64,000 nucleotides of DNA from Sinanaerobacter chloroacetimidivorans. GTDB taxonomy: Bacteria > Bacillota > Clostridia > Peptostreptococcales > Anaerovoracaceae. Numbering within the stretch: position 1 is the first letter of the stretch; every line of letters begins with the position of its first letter. The translations under genes and the position numbers were made by a program. Under the pieces are notes generated by a model. The model worked only from the letters and a program-made list of their open reading frames with translations. It was not told the DNA's origin and ran no database searches. The DNA lies in contig NZ_JAGSND010000009.1 of NCBI RefSeq assembly GCF_018128545.1, positions 62,001 through 126,000 on the forward strand, in the 5' to 3' direction. Positions 62,894-64,000 of this stretch are shown piece after piece.

Positions 62894-64000
62894 TCATTTG
62901 CGTTCCAGTTCTAATAGTTTTAAATAAACCTGAACTCCGGTTTCCAGAATCTCCTCATCAAAATCAAACTTGTTGTTATGCAGGGGGATACTCGTTCCTG
63001 TTCCTAAAAAAAGGAATAAACCCGGTACCTTCTGCTGATAAAAGGAAAAGTCTTCCGCCAGCATAAATGGCTTCTCGAATATTGTAAAATCAAACTCCTG
63101 CAAAGCTTTCCGAGACTCTTCAAAGAGGTTTGGATCATTGATTACCGGAGGATAGCCTTCGGTATGTTTTAGGGTGATAGAACAAAGATATTTCTGCTCG
63201 TAGTTTGCCGCAATCTCATCCATTCGTTTTAATACATAATGAAAGGTTTCCATATCAAAGCATCGCAGGGTACCTTGCAGCTCCGTCCTATCGGAAATGG
63301 CATTGCGCACTGTTCCGCTGGTCAGCTTACCGAATTTTAAAAGGCAGAAGGCTTGCTTTGCCAACTCGTTCTGTACCATTTCATAAAGATCGTTCAGCAA
63401 TCTGCAGCCGATCCACAGGGCATCGATACCTTCCTCGGCTTCGGCACAATGAGCGCTTTTCCCGCGGATCTCAATATCGATTTCACTGGATTTTGCCATG
63501 AATTCTCCGGGCCTTGAGGCGATTGCATGTTTTTTTATCATTGGCCACAAATGGATTCCGTAAATTTTTTTTACGGAATAATCAGATAGGATACCTGTGG
63601 CGCAAATATCGCCTGCTCCGCCCGTTGTCTCTTCAGCGGGCTGAAAAATCAAAAGAACATTGCAGGAAAGGCTTTCTATCCTTTCGTTCAATTCACCTGC
63701 CAGAGCCAGGAGCATAGCCATATGGCCGTCATGTCCGCATGCATGCATCTTTCCTTCGTGACAGGAGCAATAGGGGGCATTGGTTTGTTCCACAATGGGA
63801 AGTGCATCCATATCGCTTCGGAAAGCGACGGTTTCCATAAAACCGCCTTGATTCTGCTTTTGTTCACTTTGAAAAAAAGCACAAATGCCGGTACCGCAGA
63901 CTTCCGTGATTTTACATCGGTACTGTTGCAAAACCTTGACAATATAATTTTTTGTTTTTAAAACATCAAACCCCAGCTCCGGGATTTGATGGAGATCCCG
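62894..64000 (-). CDS. M20-family amidohydrolase/peptidase, partial at the right edge
   Basis: The frame is open from the stop at 62894 through the right edge; no start is visible. In the edge region the protein reads RDLHQIPELGFDVLKTKNY, the typical M20D N-terminus, so only a few residues are missing. Metal/catalytic motifs: RSDMDALP, MHACGHDGHMAMLLALAG, and the Glu-rich FQPAEETTGGAGD. Members hydrolyse N-acyl amino acids, hippurate or diaminopimelate derivatives. The exact substrate is unknown. An internal TTG at 63931 is not the start. Confidence 0.92.
   Translation of the reverse strand, partial: RDLHQIPELGFDVLKTKNYIVKVLQQYRCKITEVCGTGICAFFQSEQKQNQGGFMETVAFRSDMDALPIVEQTNAPYCSCHEGKMHACGHDGHMAMLLALAGELNERIESLSCNVLLIFQPAEETTGGAGDICATGILSDYSVKKIYGIHLWPMIKKHAIASRPGEFMAKSSEIDIEIRGKSAHCAEAEEGIDALWIGCRLLNDLYEMVQNELAKQAFCLLKFGKLTSGTVRNAISDRTELQGTLRCFDMETFHYVLKRMDEIAANYEQKYLCSITLKHTEGYPPVINDPNLFEESRKALQEFDFTIFEKPFMLAEDFSFYQQKVPGLFLFLGTGTSIPLHNNKFDFDEEILETGVQVYLKLLELERK

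Overview
This window reads as chromosomal DNA of a moderately low-GC, Gram-positive anaerobe of the class Clostridia, probably an amino-acid fermenter. The evidence is AGGAGG-type ribosome sites with frequent TTG and GTG starts, a CIRCE-controlled clpB, two catabolic-type glutamate dehydrogenases, a split transketolase, a CsaB/TagA-type wall-polymer cluster, several amino-acid or organic-acid importers, and no respiratory genes. No rRNA, tRNA, CRISPR, phage or intact insertion sequence was seen.

Layout. 1-3068: LysM wall protein (cut by the window edge), DUF815 ATPase, site-2 protease. 3118-12204: clpB behind a CIRCE operator, then three leftward genes (glutamate dehydrogenase, a pyruvate-phosphate-dikinase-like/nucleotidyltransferase fusion, second glutamate dehydrogenase). 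12205-19888: the most coherent system, made of an NhaC-type transporter, two tandem saccharopine/lysine-6-dehydrogenase-like genes, a PAS/AAA+/Fis sigma-54 activator, and a third dehydrogenase. Both transcription units have textbook -24/-12 promoters, with copies of a shared palindromic motif upstream. 20048-27078: a 1628-residue multidomain nucleotide-metabolism protein with two Rossmann/flavodoxin-type partners. 27147-31424: DUF3311 protein, two-component system, sodium:solute symporter. 31662-37105: TRAP transporter and a secreted LysM-M28 peptidase. 37224-41006: mgtE with a leader ORF, NAD(P)HX dehydratase, mazEF-type toxin-antitoxin and an exported protein. 41302-47684: DUF5693, csaB, tagA, transketolase halves, PrcB-like protein. 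47861-50393: Cache-type histidine kinase and a receiver-DUF2294 protein. 50595-55855: a glycine-riboswitch-like leader, a fourth dehydrogenase paralogue, an APC permease and a surface amidohydrolase. 56015-62770: MinD-like protein without a Walker lysine, ftsEX, EnvC-like M23 peptidase, recJ, CtpA protease. 62894-64000: M20 amidohydrolase running off the right edge.

How the genes fit together. Surface peptidase and amidohydrolases, four kinds of importer, four saccharopine-dehydrogenase-fold enzymes and two glutamate dehydrogenases fit uptake and oxidative deamination of amino acids or secondary-amine (opine-like) compounds. The sigma-54 locus and the riboswitch locus each pair a transporter with this dehydrogenase family under a dedicated switch. 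Their substrates cannot be read from sequence, and these two loci are the best candidates for undescribed biology here.

All coordinates and motifs were read by eye. Domain names rest on remembered family signatures, not on searches.
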